From Deltaproteobacteria bacterium (GTDB taxonomy: Bacteria > Bdellovibrionota > UBA1018 > UBA923): a stretch of DNA of 48,317 nucleotides. The stretch covers positions 1 to 48,317 of the forward strand of contig JACPKS010000020.1 of NCBI GenBank assembly GCA_016186905.1, written 5' to 3'. This document shows, one piece after another, positions 7,170-14,301 of the stretch; position 1 is the first letter of the stretch; every line of letters begins with the position of its first letter. A model generated the notes under the pieces. That model did no database searches and had not been told where the DNA came from. It worked only from the letters and a program-made list of their open reading frames with translations. A program made the position numbers and the translations under genes.

Positions 7170-7581
7170 TTTTCCCCTCCTTTTTCCCGTCCATGGCCTT
7201 CCATACGGGTTCGCAGCCGGCCTCGCGCATGCGGTCTTCCTCGCCGCGCAGCCCGATCAGAAACCGCGACTCGGCGTTCGCGCGCATGGGCCATGCGCCT
7301 TCGGTCACGCGCTGGTAATGGCCGTCGTCGATGCGAATCTCGTGGGTCACGCGATAATCGCGCGCGCCGAGTTTCTTTAAATTCACGATAATGTCCCATT
7401 CGCCCGAAAGCGGCACGGCGCACTCGCGGAGCGAGTGCGCAAGGCTGCCATCAAAAGCCCTAAGGAGCTGGGGTTTGACGTGGTTTGCGAGAAACCCGTG
7501 CACGCTTTCCCTCAAAATCCATCCCGACGCCAGAAACATGGCGATCTCAAGCCAGCGACGACGCATCCAAGCCAAGCTCAT
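7144..7581 (-). CDS. Membrane-anchored protein of unknown function
   Basis: A 145-residue protein. One N-terminal hydrophobic segment follows a basic stretch (MRRRWLEIAMFLASGWILRE), giving an N-in anchor and a soluble domain outside. The soluble part contains two cysteines (RECAVPL, AGCEPVW) and no motif I recognise. It is translationally coupled to the GT-C-like gene downstream, so it probably assists that protein. Its promoter should lie in 7582-7651, divergent from the transporter gene. Confidence 0.55.
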   Translation of the reverse strand: MSLAWMRRRWLEIAMFLASGWILRESVHGFLANHVKPQLLRAFDGSLAHSLRECAVPLSGEWDIIVNLKKLGARDYRVTHEIRIDDGHYQRVTEGAWPMRANAESRFLIGLRGEEDRMREAGCEPVWKAMDGKKEGKIVIAVCGR

Positions 7582-7651
7582 GAACCCATTCTAGCGCCGC
7601 CGTGGCAAAAATGATTGATGCTTTGCGCTTTTCCGAGGAAAATCGCAGTCA

Positions 7652-9061
7652 GTGAAACACGAAGCACAACCGCTCTCGTTGCCCCAACAGCTCGCTTACG
7701 CCGCCGGAAACCTCGGTTGGGCGACACTTCTGCACGTCATCTACACGCTGATGGTGTACTTCTACCTTCCGCCGAAGGCCGCCAACATCCCGCAATACAT
7801 CACGCAGGCGCGTTTTTTCGGGGTGCTGAACGCCATCGTCTTGATCGCCGCCGCCGGACGGGTGCTCGAGGCGTTCACCGACCCCCTGATCGCGGGGCTC
7901 AGCGATCGCAGCCACCTGAAACGCGGACGGCGCATCCCCTTCATGCTGATCGGTTTTTTGCCGGCCGCCGCGACGTGCGCGCTGATGTTCATGCCGCTCG
8001 ACGATTTTTCCTCGACGCGAAACCTGGTCTGGCTGATCGCGATGCAGACCGTCTTTTACCCGGCGTTCTCGCTTTACGCGATCCCGCACAGCGCGCTCCT
8101 GATCGAAGTCACGCACGACGAAAAGCAGCGTTTGAACCTCGCGACGTTCACCTCGCTCGCCTACGCGTTAAGCTCGCTCACCGCCGCGATGGCGCCGGTT
8201 CTCGCGGGCGCGTTTCAACGGGGAATGAGCGTCGATCGCTCGCACGGCCTCCAGTACGCGATCGTGCTTTTAAGCGCAATCGCGGCCGTTTGCATGGCGC
8301 TTCCCATCATATTCGTGTCGGAAAAAAAGCATTCCTCGTCCCTGCGACACCGGCAAAAAACGAACGGCGCCGGCGAAATGCATCAGCCCGTGTGGCTTTC
8401 GCTCAAAACGACGTTTCAGAACCCGTGCTTTCTGCAGTTCGTGGCCTCCGACTGCGTCTACTGGACGGGCTTGAACATCGTCACGACCGGCATGCTCTAC
8501 TACATCACGGTTTTGCTCGGCCTTAAGGAAGAAGCTCTCATGGTGCTGATGATGATTCTGCTCGCGACGTCGTTCGCGTTTTACCCGCTTGTCAATTATC
8601 TCGGCCGCAGAATCAGCCGCAAAAAACTCATCCAGGCGGCGTTCGTCGTGTTCGCCGCGGTTTTCGCGTTCGTGTTTTTTCTGGGACGCGTGCCGCTCGC
8701 TCCCTACACGCAGGCGGTCATCACGATGATGGTCGCGGCCCTTCCGTTCGCGTTCCTGGGAATTCTTCCGAACACGATCCTCGCCAACATCGCCGAGCAC
8801 GACATGCTCACCACCGGCGTGCGCAAGGAAGGCATGTACTTCGCCGCGCGCACGATGGTGATGAAGGTGGGGCAGACGTTCGGGATCATTCTTTTCACGA
8901 TTCTGCTCTCGTTCGGAAAGGAACGCGGCAACGACATCGGCGTGCGGATGAGCGGCATCGCGGGATTCGTGCTCTGTCTTTTCGCGGCGGTCATTTTCCA
9001 AAAATACGACGAGGAAAAAACGCTGCGCGAGATCGAACGGCTAAAGGCGGAGGTGGCATGA
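7652..9061 (+). CDS. GPH/MelB-family cation symporter
   Basis: A 469-residue MFS transporter of the glycoside-pentoside-hexuronide:cation (GPH) type. The start LSLPQQLAYAAGNLGWATL and the motif AFTDPLIAGLSDRSHLKRGR (D...GxxxDR..., family motif after helix 2) are characteristic, and about 12 transmembrane helices are visible. The start is a GTG at 7652 with GAGGAA at 7635-7640. It overlaps the adenine deaminase gene by ATGA (9058-9061), so they are co-translated. GPH members usually carry sugars with Na+ or H+. Pairing with ade suggests a nucleoside-related substrate here, which is inference. Confidence 0.8.
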   Translation: MKHEAQPLSLPQQLAYAAGNLGWATLLHVIYTLMVYFYLPPKAANIPQYITQARFFGVLNAIVLIAAAGRVLEAFTDPLIAGLSDRSHLKRGRRIPFMLIGFLPAAATCALMFMPLDDFSSTRNLVWLIAMQTVFYPAFSLYAIPHSALLIEVTHDEKQRLNLATFTSLAYALSSLTAAMAPVLAGAFQRGMSVDRSHGLQYAIVLLSAIAAVCMALPIIFVSEKKHSSSLRHRQKTNGAGEMHQPVWLSLKTTFQNPCFLQFVASDCVYWTGLNIVTTGMLYYITVLLGLKEEALMVLMMILLATSFAFYPLVNYLGRRISRKKLIQAAFVVFAAVFAFVFFLGRVPLAPYTQAVITMMVAALPFAFLGILPNTILANIAEHDMLTTGVRKEGMYFAARTMVMKVGQTFGIILFTILLSFGKERGNDIGVRMSGIAGFVLCLFAAVIFQKYDEEKTLREIERLKAEVA

Positions 9062-10848
9062 AAAAAAAGACCACAAAACGCGCAAAAGCACGGCCCGCGG
9101 GAGCATTGGCGAAAAGCAGCCGGCGCAATCCGCGAATCCGGCGCCGGCAAAAACCTGGCGCGGTCGGCACAACCCTGTGCCGCCGCATCGACGCCGCGAT
9201 GGGGCGCATCGACTGCGATCTCATCATCAAAAACGCGCGCTACCTCGACGTGTTTTCGTGCACGTGGAAAGAAGGCGACCTCGCGATCATCGACGGCACG
9301 ATCGTCGGCAATGAGCCGGGCCTGAAAGCCCGTCGCGTGATCGACGCGCTCGGACGTCCGCTCGTGCCGGGCTTCATCGACGCGCACGTGCACGTGGAAA
9401 GCTCGCTCCTGATTCCGAACAATTTCGAAAAAGCCGTGCTTCCGCGCGGAACGACCACGGCCGTATGCGATCCCCACGAAATCACGAACGTGACGGGGGT
9501 TGCCGGCCTGAAATATTTTCTGGAAGCCGCTTCCAAACTCTCGATCGACCTGCGCGTGATGCTGAGTTCGTGCGTGCCGGCCACGCACCTTGAAACCAAC
9601 GGTGCCGGAACACTTGCGGCCGACAAGCTCGTGCCTTTGCGCGAGCATCCCAAGGCCCTTGGCCTTGCCGAGATGATGAACGTGCCCGGCATCTTGAACA
9701 AAGATCCCAATATGCTGGGAAAACTCGAGGCGTTTTCGGACAAAGTCATCGACGGCCACTGTCCGCTGCTTTCGGGCGCTTCGCTTTCGGCTTACGCGTC
9801 GACGGGCGTGACGAGCTGCCATGAGTCGTCGCGGCTTTCTGAGGCGGCCGAAAAGCTCTCCAAGGGCGTCGCGGTGTGGATTCGCGAAGGCAGCGTCGCG
9901 AAAGACCTGCGCGCGCTCGCTCCTTTGCTCACGCTTTCGACGTCAACGAGCGTCGGATTTTGCACCGACGACCGCAATCCGCTCGACATCGCCACCGAAG
10001 GGCACATCGACCACCTCGTTCGCCAGTCGATTCGCTACGGCGTAGCACCCGAAGTCGCGTACCGAAGCGCCTCGTGGACGGTTGCGCGCCATTACGGCCT
10101 CGATCGCGGGCTTGCGCGCGCCGGAGCGATCGCGCCGGGCTACGCCGCGGATCTGGTTCTTTTGGACGACGCGCGCTCGTGCGCGGTCGCTGAAGTTTTT
10201 AAGCGCGGAATTTCGGCGCGCGAGATCGGCCACTCCGGAACGATGCCGCGAAACATGCTCAACACCGTGCGTGCCGCGGTTCCCGAGGCGAAGGATCTTG
10301 AAGGCCCGCCAGGCCAGGTTCACGTCATCGGCGTGCGCGCGGGCCGCATCTTGACCGATCGTTCGGTCACAGCGCACGATGCGCCTGGAGTTGCCAGGCT
10401 TTCCGTGCTCGAGCGCCACGGCCATGGCGGCGCGCCGGCAAACGCCTACGTCACGGGTTTCGGATCCCGGTTTCGCGGCGCGATCGCCTCAAGCGTCGGT
10501 CACGACAGCCACAATCTCATCGTCGTGGGCGACCGCACCGATGACATGCGCTACGCGCTCGCGGCCCTGATCGATTGCGGCGGCGGGTTCTGCGTCGCGC
10601 GCGACCGCGGCCTGCTTGCGCGGCTTGAGCTCCCCTTCGGCGGCCTGATGTCGGGCGATTCGCACGAGGATATCGAAAAGAAACTCCGCGAACTTCATCG
10701 CGCGAGCCACATGATCGGCTGCGAGCTCCCCGAGCCGTTCCTTCAGCTGGCGTTTTTGAGCCTTCCGGTGATTCCGACTCTGAAGCTCACCGATAAGGGC
10801 TTGGTCGACGTCGATCTCTTCCGTGTGATTCCGGTTCGCGCGGTTTAG
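9058..10848 (+). CDS. ade: Adenine deaminase
   Basis: A 596-residue amidohydrolase converting adenine to hypoxanthine and ammonia (EC 3.5.4.2). Visible motifs: the metal-binding HxH in VPGFIDAHVHVESSL, then TTTAVCDPHEITNVTG, GHCPLLSG, TSCHESS, and the catalytic-type FCTDDRNP. The C-terminal Ade domain shows GHDSHNLIVVGD and LPFGGLMSG. The first 45 or so residues are a very basic extension ahead of the usual start (DLIIKNARYLDV); the extension is in frame and starts at the ATGA overlap. The last 14 codons and part of the stop codon are repeated at 12275-12317. The gene now ends against the convergent STAS-like gene. Confidence 0.92.
   Translation: MKKKTTKRAKARPAGALAKSSRRNPRIRRRQKPGAVGTTLCRRIDAAMGRIDCDLIIKNARYLDVFSCTWKEGDLAIIDGTIVGNEPGLKARRVIDALGRPLVPGFIDAHVHVESSLLIPNNFEKAVLPRGTTTAVCDPHEITNVTGVAGLKYFLEAASKLSIDLRVMLSSCVPATHLETNGAGTLAADKLVPLREHPKALGLAEMMNVPGILNKDPNMLGKLEAFSDKVIDGHCPLLSGASLSAYASTGVTSCHESSRLSEAAEKLSKGVAVWIREGSVAKDLRALAPLLTLSTSTSVGFCTDDRNPLDIATEGHIDHLVRQSIRYGVAPEVAYRSASWTVARHYGLDRGLARAGAIAPGYAADLVLLDDARSCAVAEVFKRGISAREIGHSGTMPRNMLNTVRAAVPEAKDLEGPPGQVHVIGVRAGRILTDRSVTAHDAPGVARLSVLERHGHGGAPANAYVTGFGSRFRGAIASSVGHDSHNLIVVGDRTDDMRYALAALIDCGGGFCVARDRGLLARLELPFGGLMSGDSHEDIEKKLRELHRASHMIGCELPEPFLQLAFLSLPVIPTLKLTDKGLVDVDLFRVIPVRAV
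10805..10847 (+). repeat. Left direct repeat of the ade 3' end
   Basis: A 43-bp sequence matching 12275-12317 at 41 positions. It covers the ade codons ending VDLFRVIPVRAV and the first two bases of the stop. It also contains the complement of the TAA stop of the convergent STAS-like gene (10845-10847). Confidence 0.9.
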
Positions 10849-11123
10849 CCGGCCGCGAACTCGGCCTGAACGCCGTGATCCATCGCCGATTGCTCGAGGC
10901 TGCGGCGAACCATCGAGGATGCGCCGAGAATCGCGATTTTCTTATTCTGTTTCGCGGCGACAGCGGAAAGCACCTCATCTCCGAATGAAGAGCCCACCGA
11001 GACCACTCCGGTAAAGTCGAGCGTGATCGGCGGTTCATGCTCCAAGATCGTCCGCGCGGCATTTTTTCCGAATTCCCGTCCGCTAAGAACCACGCCGAAC
11101 TGCTTCATCGCAACCGTTTTCAT
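10845..11123 (-). CDS. STAS-like DUF4325 protein
   Basis: A 92-residue protein of the STAS-like DUF4325 family. Family blocks are LSGREFGKNAA (about residues 13-23) and ITLDFTGVVSVGSSFGDEV (33-51), then a short C-terminal helix. The SSFGDE segment occupies the place where SpoIIAA-type anti-sigma antagonists carry their regulatory serine. It starts three bases after the stop of the HTH/GHKL gene, and its own stop overlaps the ade stop. Such proteins are expected to bind the GHKL domain of the partner in a phosphorylation-controlled switch. For this pair that is inference. Confidence 0.8.
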   Translation of the reverse strand: MKTVAMKQFGVVLSGREFGKNAARTILEHEPPITLDFTGVVSVGSSFGDEVLSAVAAKQNKKIAILGASSMVRRSLEQSAMDHGVQAEFAAG

Positions 11124-11126
11124 CTT

Positions 11127-12191
11127 TCAGTCCACCGTTTCTTCGACAAGCCGGTCGATTTCTTCGCGAGACACTCTCTCGACGGGGCCATCGCTCAATT
11201 GGATGCAGAACCGCGTCCCGGGAACCCTCGTGCTGGGCGGATACCGTTCGATATTCCCGAGATTCGAGAAATTCATGAATAATCCGAGCTCCGCGCTTTC
11301 CACCCGCAAAAGCGACCGGCTTCCCGCCGTCAATGCCGCGACATCGGACAGGCCCTTTCCTCGCCGATACTTTTCGGCCCATCCGCTTACATGGGGCCTG
11401 AAGGCGGTGACAAGAGCCTTCTCGTCGCTGAGTTTCGCGAAGCGCGGGTTTTTCTTGAGAGTGAAGGGAATTCCCGCTCCCTTGTCGGTAACGCAAATTT
11501 TCAATACTCTCCGTTGAAATTCGTCTCTCTCCGACGTGACGAGGATATGACAAGGGCCTTTCGAATGCGTGTGGGCATTGTCGGCAAGCTCGCCAATCAT
11601 CCAAGAGAACGCGCCCAACAGATCTTCGTGATACGAAAAATCGCGCATCCTCCCGATCGCATTTTCGAGCGCGATCCTTTCCGCCCCTTTATATCCAACA
11701 TAAGTGATGGGAATAAGCGCCTCGACCTCGCCGCCGGAACCGGTCACGTTCTGCGTGAAAAAGACTTTCCCAGGATACTTGCGAACAAGCTCCGTGAAAA
11801 ACCCGGCCTCAAAGAGCGCCTTGTCGACGTTCGAGCTCGAGTTGATCAAGTTCATTGCCCCATTTTTGTCGAGAACGTGAATCGCATGACTGAAGAGCTC
11901 GATGATGCCGAATCCATCGATATTTCCGATACAGCGGAGATCCAACGTATTCTCATCGATCGTGACTTCCGAAATGAATCCGCACTCAAGCATCGTGAAG
12001 TTCAGCACGTCTTTCGGAAACTTTTCAGGCGCGTACGCTTTTTTCAGGAAATCGATCTTGTCGAACAATACCGCTCGCCCCATCGTACGTTCCTTAAGCC
12101 CTAATCGCGCACGCCTTTCATTCAAGGTCGGCCTGGTACATCCGAGTAATGCACAGGCTTGTTTTATGGTTATATAATTGTTAGATATCAT
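11127..12191 (-). CDS. HTH protein with C-terminal GHKL ATPase domain
   Basis: A 354-residue protein. Residues 7-50 are a MerR/excisionase-like HTH (ITIKQACALLGCTRPTLNER, then a wing with MGRAVLFDKIDFLKK). The middle (60-170) is alpha/beta and unassigned. Residues 190-310 carry the GHKL ATPase motifs: N box GELADNAHTHS, G1 DKGAGIP and G2 RRGKGLSDVAAL. This resembles anti-sigma kinases such as RsbW/SpoIIAB but with a DNA-binding domain on the same chain. It forms an operon with the downstream STAS-like gene, and its promoter overlaps three phased repeats (12208-12244). I know of no characterised function for this pairing. Confidence 0.8.
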   Translation of the reverse strand: MISNNYITIKQACALLGCTRPTLNERRARLGLKERTMGRAVLFDKIDFLKKAYAPEKFPKDVLNFTMLECGFISEVTIDENTLDLRCIGNIDGFGIIELFSHAIHVLDKNGAMNLINSSSNVDKALFEAGFFTELVRKYPGKVFFTQNVTGSGGEVEALIPITYVGYKGAERIALENAIGRMRDFSYHEDLLGAFSWMIGELADNAHTHSKGPCHILVTSERDEFQRRVLKICVTDKGAGIPFTLKKNPRFAKLSDEKALVTAFRPHVSGWAEKYRRGKGLSDVAALTAGSRSLLRVESAELGLFMNFSNLGNIERYPPSTRVPGTRFCIQLSDGPVERVSREEIDRLVEETVD

Positions 12192-12207
12192 ATTGTTATT
12201 CGCCTAT

Positions 12208-12244
12208 TTTACAATAGTTTACAACGCTTTTAGTTACTTTACAA
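12208..12244 (-). promoter_or_regulatory. Promoter with three helically phased TTTACAA repeats
   Basis: TTTACAA occurs at 12208-12214, 12218-12224 and 12238-12244, with starts 10 and 20 bases apart and so on one DNA face. On the minus strand a -35-like TTGTAA and a -10-like TAAACT with a 17-base spacer are built from the repeats. A regulator bound here would occlude the promoter. The HTH protein encoded just downstream is the obvious candidate. The rest of 12245-12543 holds the right direct repeat, a terminator and the leader of the next gene. Confidence 0.55.
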
Positions 12245-12274
12245 TACGGATTAGTGGCGGCCTAAGCCACCTCA

Positions 12275-12317
12275 TCGGCGTCGATCTTTTCCGTGTGATT
12301 CCGGTTCGCGCGGTTTA
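12275..12317 (+). repeat. Right direct repeat of the ade 3' end
   Basis: A second copy of the last 14 codons and part of the stop of ade, exactly 1470 bp from the first. In frame it reads VDLFRVIPVRAV, with a synonymous CTC/CTT change and TAA instead of TAG as the stop. It is followed within a few bases by a strong terminator, as the end of a real gene would be. Confidence 0.9.
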
Positions 12318-12319
12318 AC

Positions 12320-12365
12320 TGTAAAAAAATCGGTTTGCCCGTCAGGGCAAACCGATTTTTTTACA
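12320..12365. terminator. Bidirectional intrinsic terminator
   Basis: Perfect 21-base arms (12320-12340 and 12345-12365) around a four-base GTCA loop. The GC-rich core CGGTTTGCCC is flanked by a run of seven A's on the left and seven T's on the right, so it works in both directions. It directly follows the right copy of the ade 3' end and is probably ade's ancestral terminator. Confidence 0.9.
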
Positions 12366-12543
12366 CGACAGGAACATCCATAAGCATCCCGGGAAATTTC
12401 TATAATACTTTCCGGCAGTTCCTGAATTCATGGCTGCGGTGGCTCACAGCCACCACTTCCCGCACATCAAATCAAAAAATTAATGCAATGCGCTAATCGT
12501 GGTGGTATGCCTCCTCAGAATAAAAATCTGATCCGGAGGCTCT

Positions 12544-13032
12544 ATGAAACGGCTAGCCGCTCTTATGTTATTGATCTCCGCGCTCTATCCTGGCGCGTCG
12601 GTTTGCGCACAGGCTGACGAGCCGACCCTCGCAGACTCTTGTGTAAATCGTTATCTCGAATCGGCGAGACAAAAACACGAATGGCAGCTCGACGATGGTT
12701 CATGGGCAGCCATCGCATTGCTGTCGCCGGCAGTCGTGTTGGTTCCGCTGGCTCCCGTCGTTGGCGTGCCTTACTTCTTCCTCGCGGGAGCCGCCAGTGG
12801 TGCAATGCTGACGGATGACAAAGAACTCCGCGCGCTTTCCTTAATGGAACCTTCAGCGCGGCCTGCTCAACGCCTGTTGAGAAAAGCTCGGAAGAAGAGG
12901 CCCGACGTCACTGAAGAAGAAATCAGTGCGTTGGTGAGACAAGGCTTTGAGTCGGGGGAATTTTGCAAACACGAGAAATTAGCGTCGCCCAGGCAGATCC
13001 GTAACTACGTTCTTGAAAGGATTTCTCTTTGA
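12544..13032 (+). CDS. Exported or membrane protein of unknown function
   Basis: A 162-residue protein. A signal peptide (MKRLAALMLLISALYPGASV, then CAQA) is followed by a long apolar stretch at about 56-84 with AIALLSPAVVLVPLAPVVG and a Gly/Ala-rich end. The rest is charged and helical, with two cysteines. GGAGG at 12535-12539 precedes the ATG. No family recognised. Eight bases separate it from the next small gene, so they form an operon. An inverted repeat GGTGGCT/AGCCACC at 12438-12454 lies in its leader region. Confidence 0.6.
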   Translation: MKRLAALMLLISALYPGASVCAQADEPTLADSCVNRYLESARQKHEWQLDDGSWAAIALLSPAVVLVPLAPVVGVPYFFLAGAASGAMLTDDKELRALSLMEPSARPAQRLLRKARKKRPDVTEEEISALVRQGFESGEFCKHEKLASPRQIRNYVLERISL

Positions 13033-13039
13033 GAACCTT

Positions 13040-13243
13040 ATGAAAAAACACGTTTTATTCTTCTTGGTGCTGGGATTTTTAACTGCGCCGTCTCACGCGG
13101 CAACACCCGCTTCCGGAATGCGCGCGCTCGTGCAAAAAAAAGCGCGAATCCTGATCGACTCCATCGAAACCGGTTACGGCCCGCTTCTGCTCAAAGAAAA
13201 GACCATCGGCCTGAATTGGGAAGATCGCCGCGGCGACCTATAG
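13040..13243 (+). CDS. Small exported protein, possibly truncated
   Basis: A 67-residue protein starting at the ATG at 13040: signal peptide MKKHVLFFLVLGFLTAPSHA, then about 47 residues ending GLNWEDRRGDL. I do not recognise it. The mature part is short and the frame ends just ahead of the HEPN gene, so it may be the 5' remnant of a longer gene cut by the arrival of its neighbour. It is likely co-transcribed with the gene at 12544. Confidence 0.45.
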   Translation: MKKHVLFFLVLGFLTAPSHAATPASGMRALVQKKARILIDSIETGYGPLLLKEKTIGLNWEDRRGDL

Positions 13244-13323
13244 GGCAAAGTTCTCTGACTCTTGGAGCTCAATTGAATCGAATTAGGTATCATTTTCGAC
13301 GCTTGCGACAGCGGATTGGGGGC

Positions 13324-14076
13324 ATGAGGCCATCAACACTGTCGAGTCTCGCCGACCATATTGACGCAATCGCGAAGGAAGTAACTTTTATCAACCACTA
13401 CGCGTCTATAAGGAGTCAATTTTACATCATCGTAGAGCAATCACCTGTGGCGGAGCAACGCAATGAGTTCTGGAACTTTGTTCATCTCACATTTGCGCAC
13501 GAATTGATCGCTCGTCTGAACAGACTGTTTGATCATCAGTTCGTCGACGAGGATAAGAAAATCTACTCACTGTATGCGATTCTTCTTGATGTGCGAAGGT
13601 CAGCTTCTTTGCTTACGCGCGACCACTACGTTGGGATCTCTCCGTGCACTGAGAAGCAATGGATCAAGGAACACCCCCAAGATCGTTTCTCGAATGGGAT
13701 AACTCCGGATGTATCGAATTTTCACCGCCTGAATAAGGACTTTGACGGGCTCACGGAGCATGGATCTGTCGTCCTGACAAAGAAGCAAGTGGATCTGGAT
13801 ATAAAAACACTACGAAAGGCCATGAAGTTACTCAATGCGTATCGGAATAAGATCTTGTCCCATAACGCCGTAGACAAGAGTGGATTTGAAACACCAAAAT
13901 TTGAAAACATCACGAACGCCGTAAAAGTTATGAACGAGCTTACGCGCAAATATTTTCTTCTGATTACACGAGAAACTCATACGCTCAGCTTTTCGCAGCC
14001 CGATATTACCGATCTGTTCATGAAGCCGTGGATTGCGAATGAAGATGATCGAAAGAATGTGCTAACTACTACGTGA
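13324..14076 (+). CDS. AbiU2-like HEPN protein
   Basis: About 250 residues from the ATG at 13324. A TTG at 13273 behind GGAG is an alternative start. The helical layout matches AbiU2-type HEPN proteins: an N-terminal helix (LADHIDAIAKEVTFINHYAS), a second block (FWNFVHLTFAHELIARLNRL), a central DVRRSASLL, and a C-terminal LLNAYRNKILSHN that carries the HEPN Rx4-6H catalytic-type motif (R-N-K-I-L-S-H). HEPN proteins of this kind are ribonuclease effectors in abortive infection and TA systems. No obvious antitoxin partner is adjacent. Codon use is more AT-rich than typA next door, suggesting acquisition. Confidence 0.6.
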   Translation: MRPSTLSSLADHIDAIAKEVTFINHYASIRSQFYIIVEQSPVAEQRNEFWNFVHLTFAHELIARLNRLFDHQFVDEDKKIYSLYAILLDVRRSASLLTRDHYVGISPCTEKQWIKEHPQDRFSNGITPDVSNFHRLNKDFDGLTEHGSVVLTKKQVDLDIKTLRKAMKLLNAYRNKILSHNAVDKSGFETPKFENITNAVKVMNELTRKYFLLITRETHTLSFSQPDITDLFMKPWIANEDDRKNVLTTT

Positions 14077-14185
14077 CGTGAATGAATTTCTTTCTCTTGT
14101 TCATCTCAAGCTTGAGTTCCGCGGTTCCCGAATCTTTTCCATGAACGCCCGAGAGAACGCCCTTGATCACGCCCTTTCCCGCCAT
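14069..14185 (-). CDS. Possible short ORF or 3' gene remnant
   Basis: On the minus strand an open stretch of about 60 codons ends at 14069, and its first ATG at 14185 gives 38 residues, MAGKGVIKGVLSGVHGKDSG onward to KFIHVT. Upstream of the ATG the frame stays open and protein-like (ERLAKLFFGN) but has no start codon before a stop. This looks like the 3' end of a degraded gene convergent with the HEPN gene. No family recognised. Confidence 0.2.
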   Translation of the reverse strand: MAGKGVIKGVLSGVHGKDSGTAELKLEMNKRKKFIHVT

Positions 14186-14301
14186 ATTTCCGAAAAACAG
14201 TTTCGCGAGCCTTTCGTCGCGCGCGGGTTGCCTTCCGCGACGTTTTCGCGAAGATTACGGTTTTGCAAGCCCCCCGTTCTCGACTATGGTGCTTTGATCA
14301 C

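Noticed and set aside
9240-10425. Long open frames antisense to ade and to other GC-rich genes (also typA, the ALDHs and cusA)
   Set aside because: They are shadows created by high GC in third codon positions. They lack ribosome sites and recognisable domains, and the opposite strand encodes well-conserved families.
10845-12317. Tn or IS insertion as the source of the STAS/GHKL module
   Set aside because: The 43-bp flanking repeat is far longer than usual target duplications, the module has no transposase and I found no terminal inverted repeats, so classical transposition does not fit.
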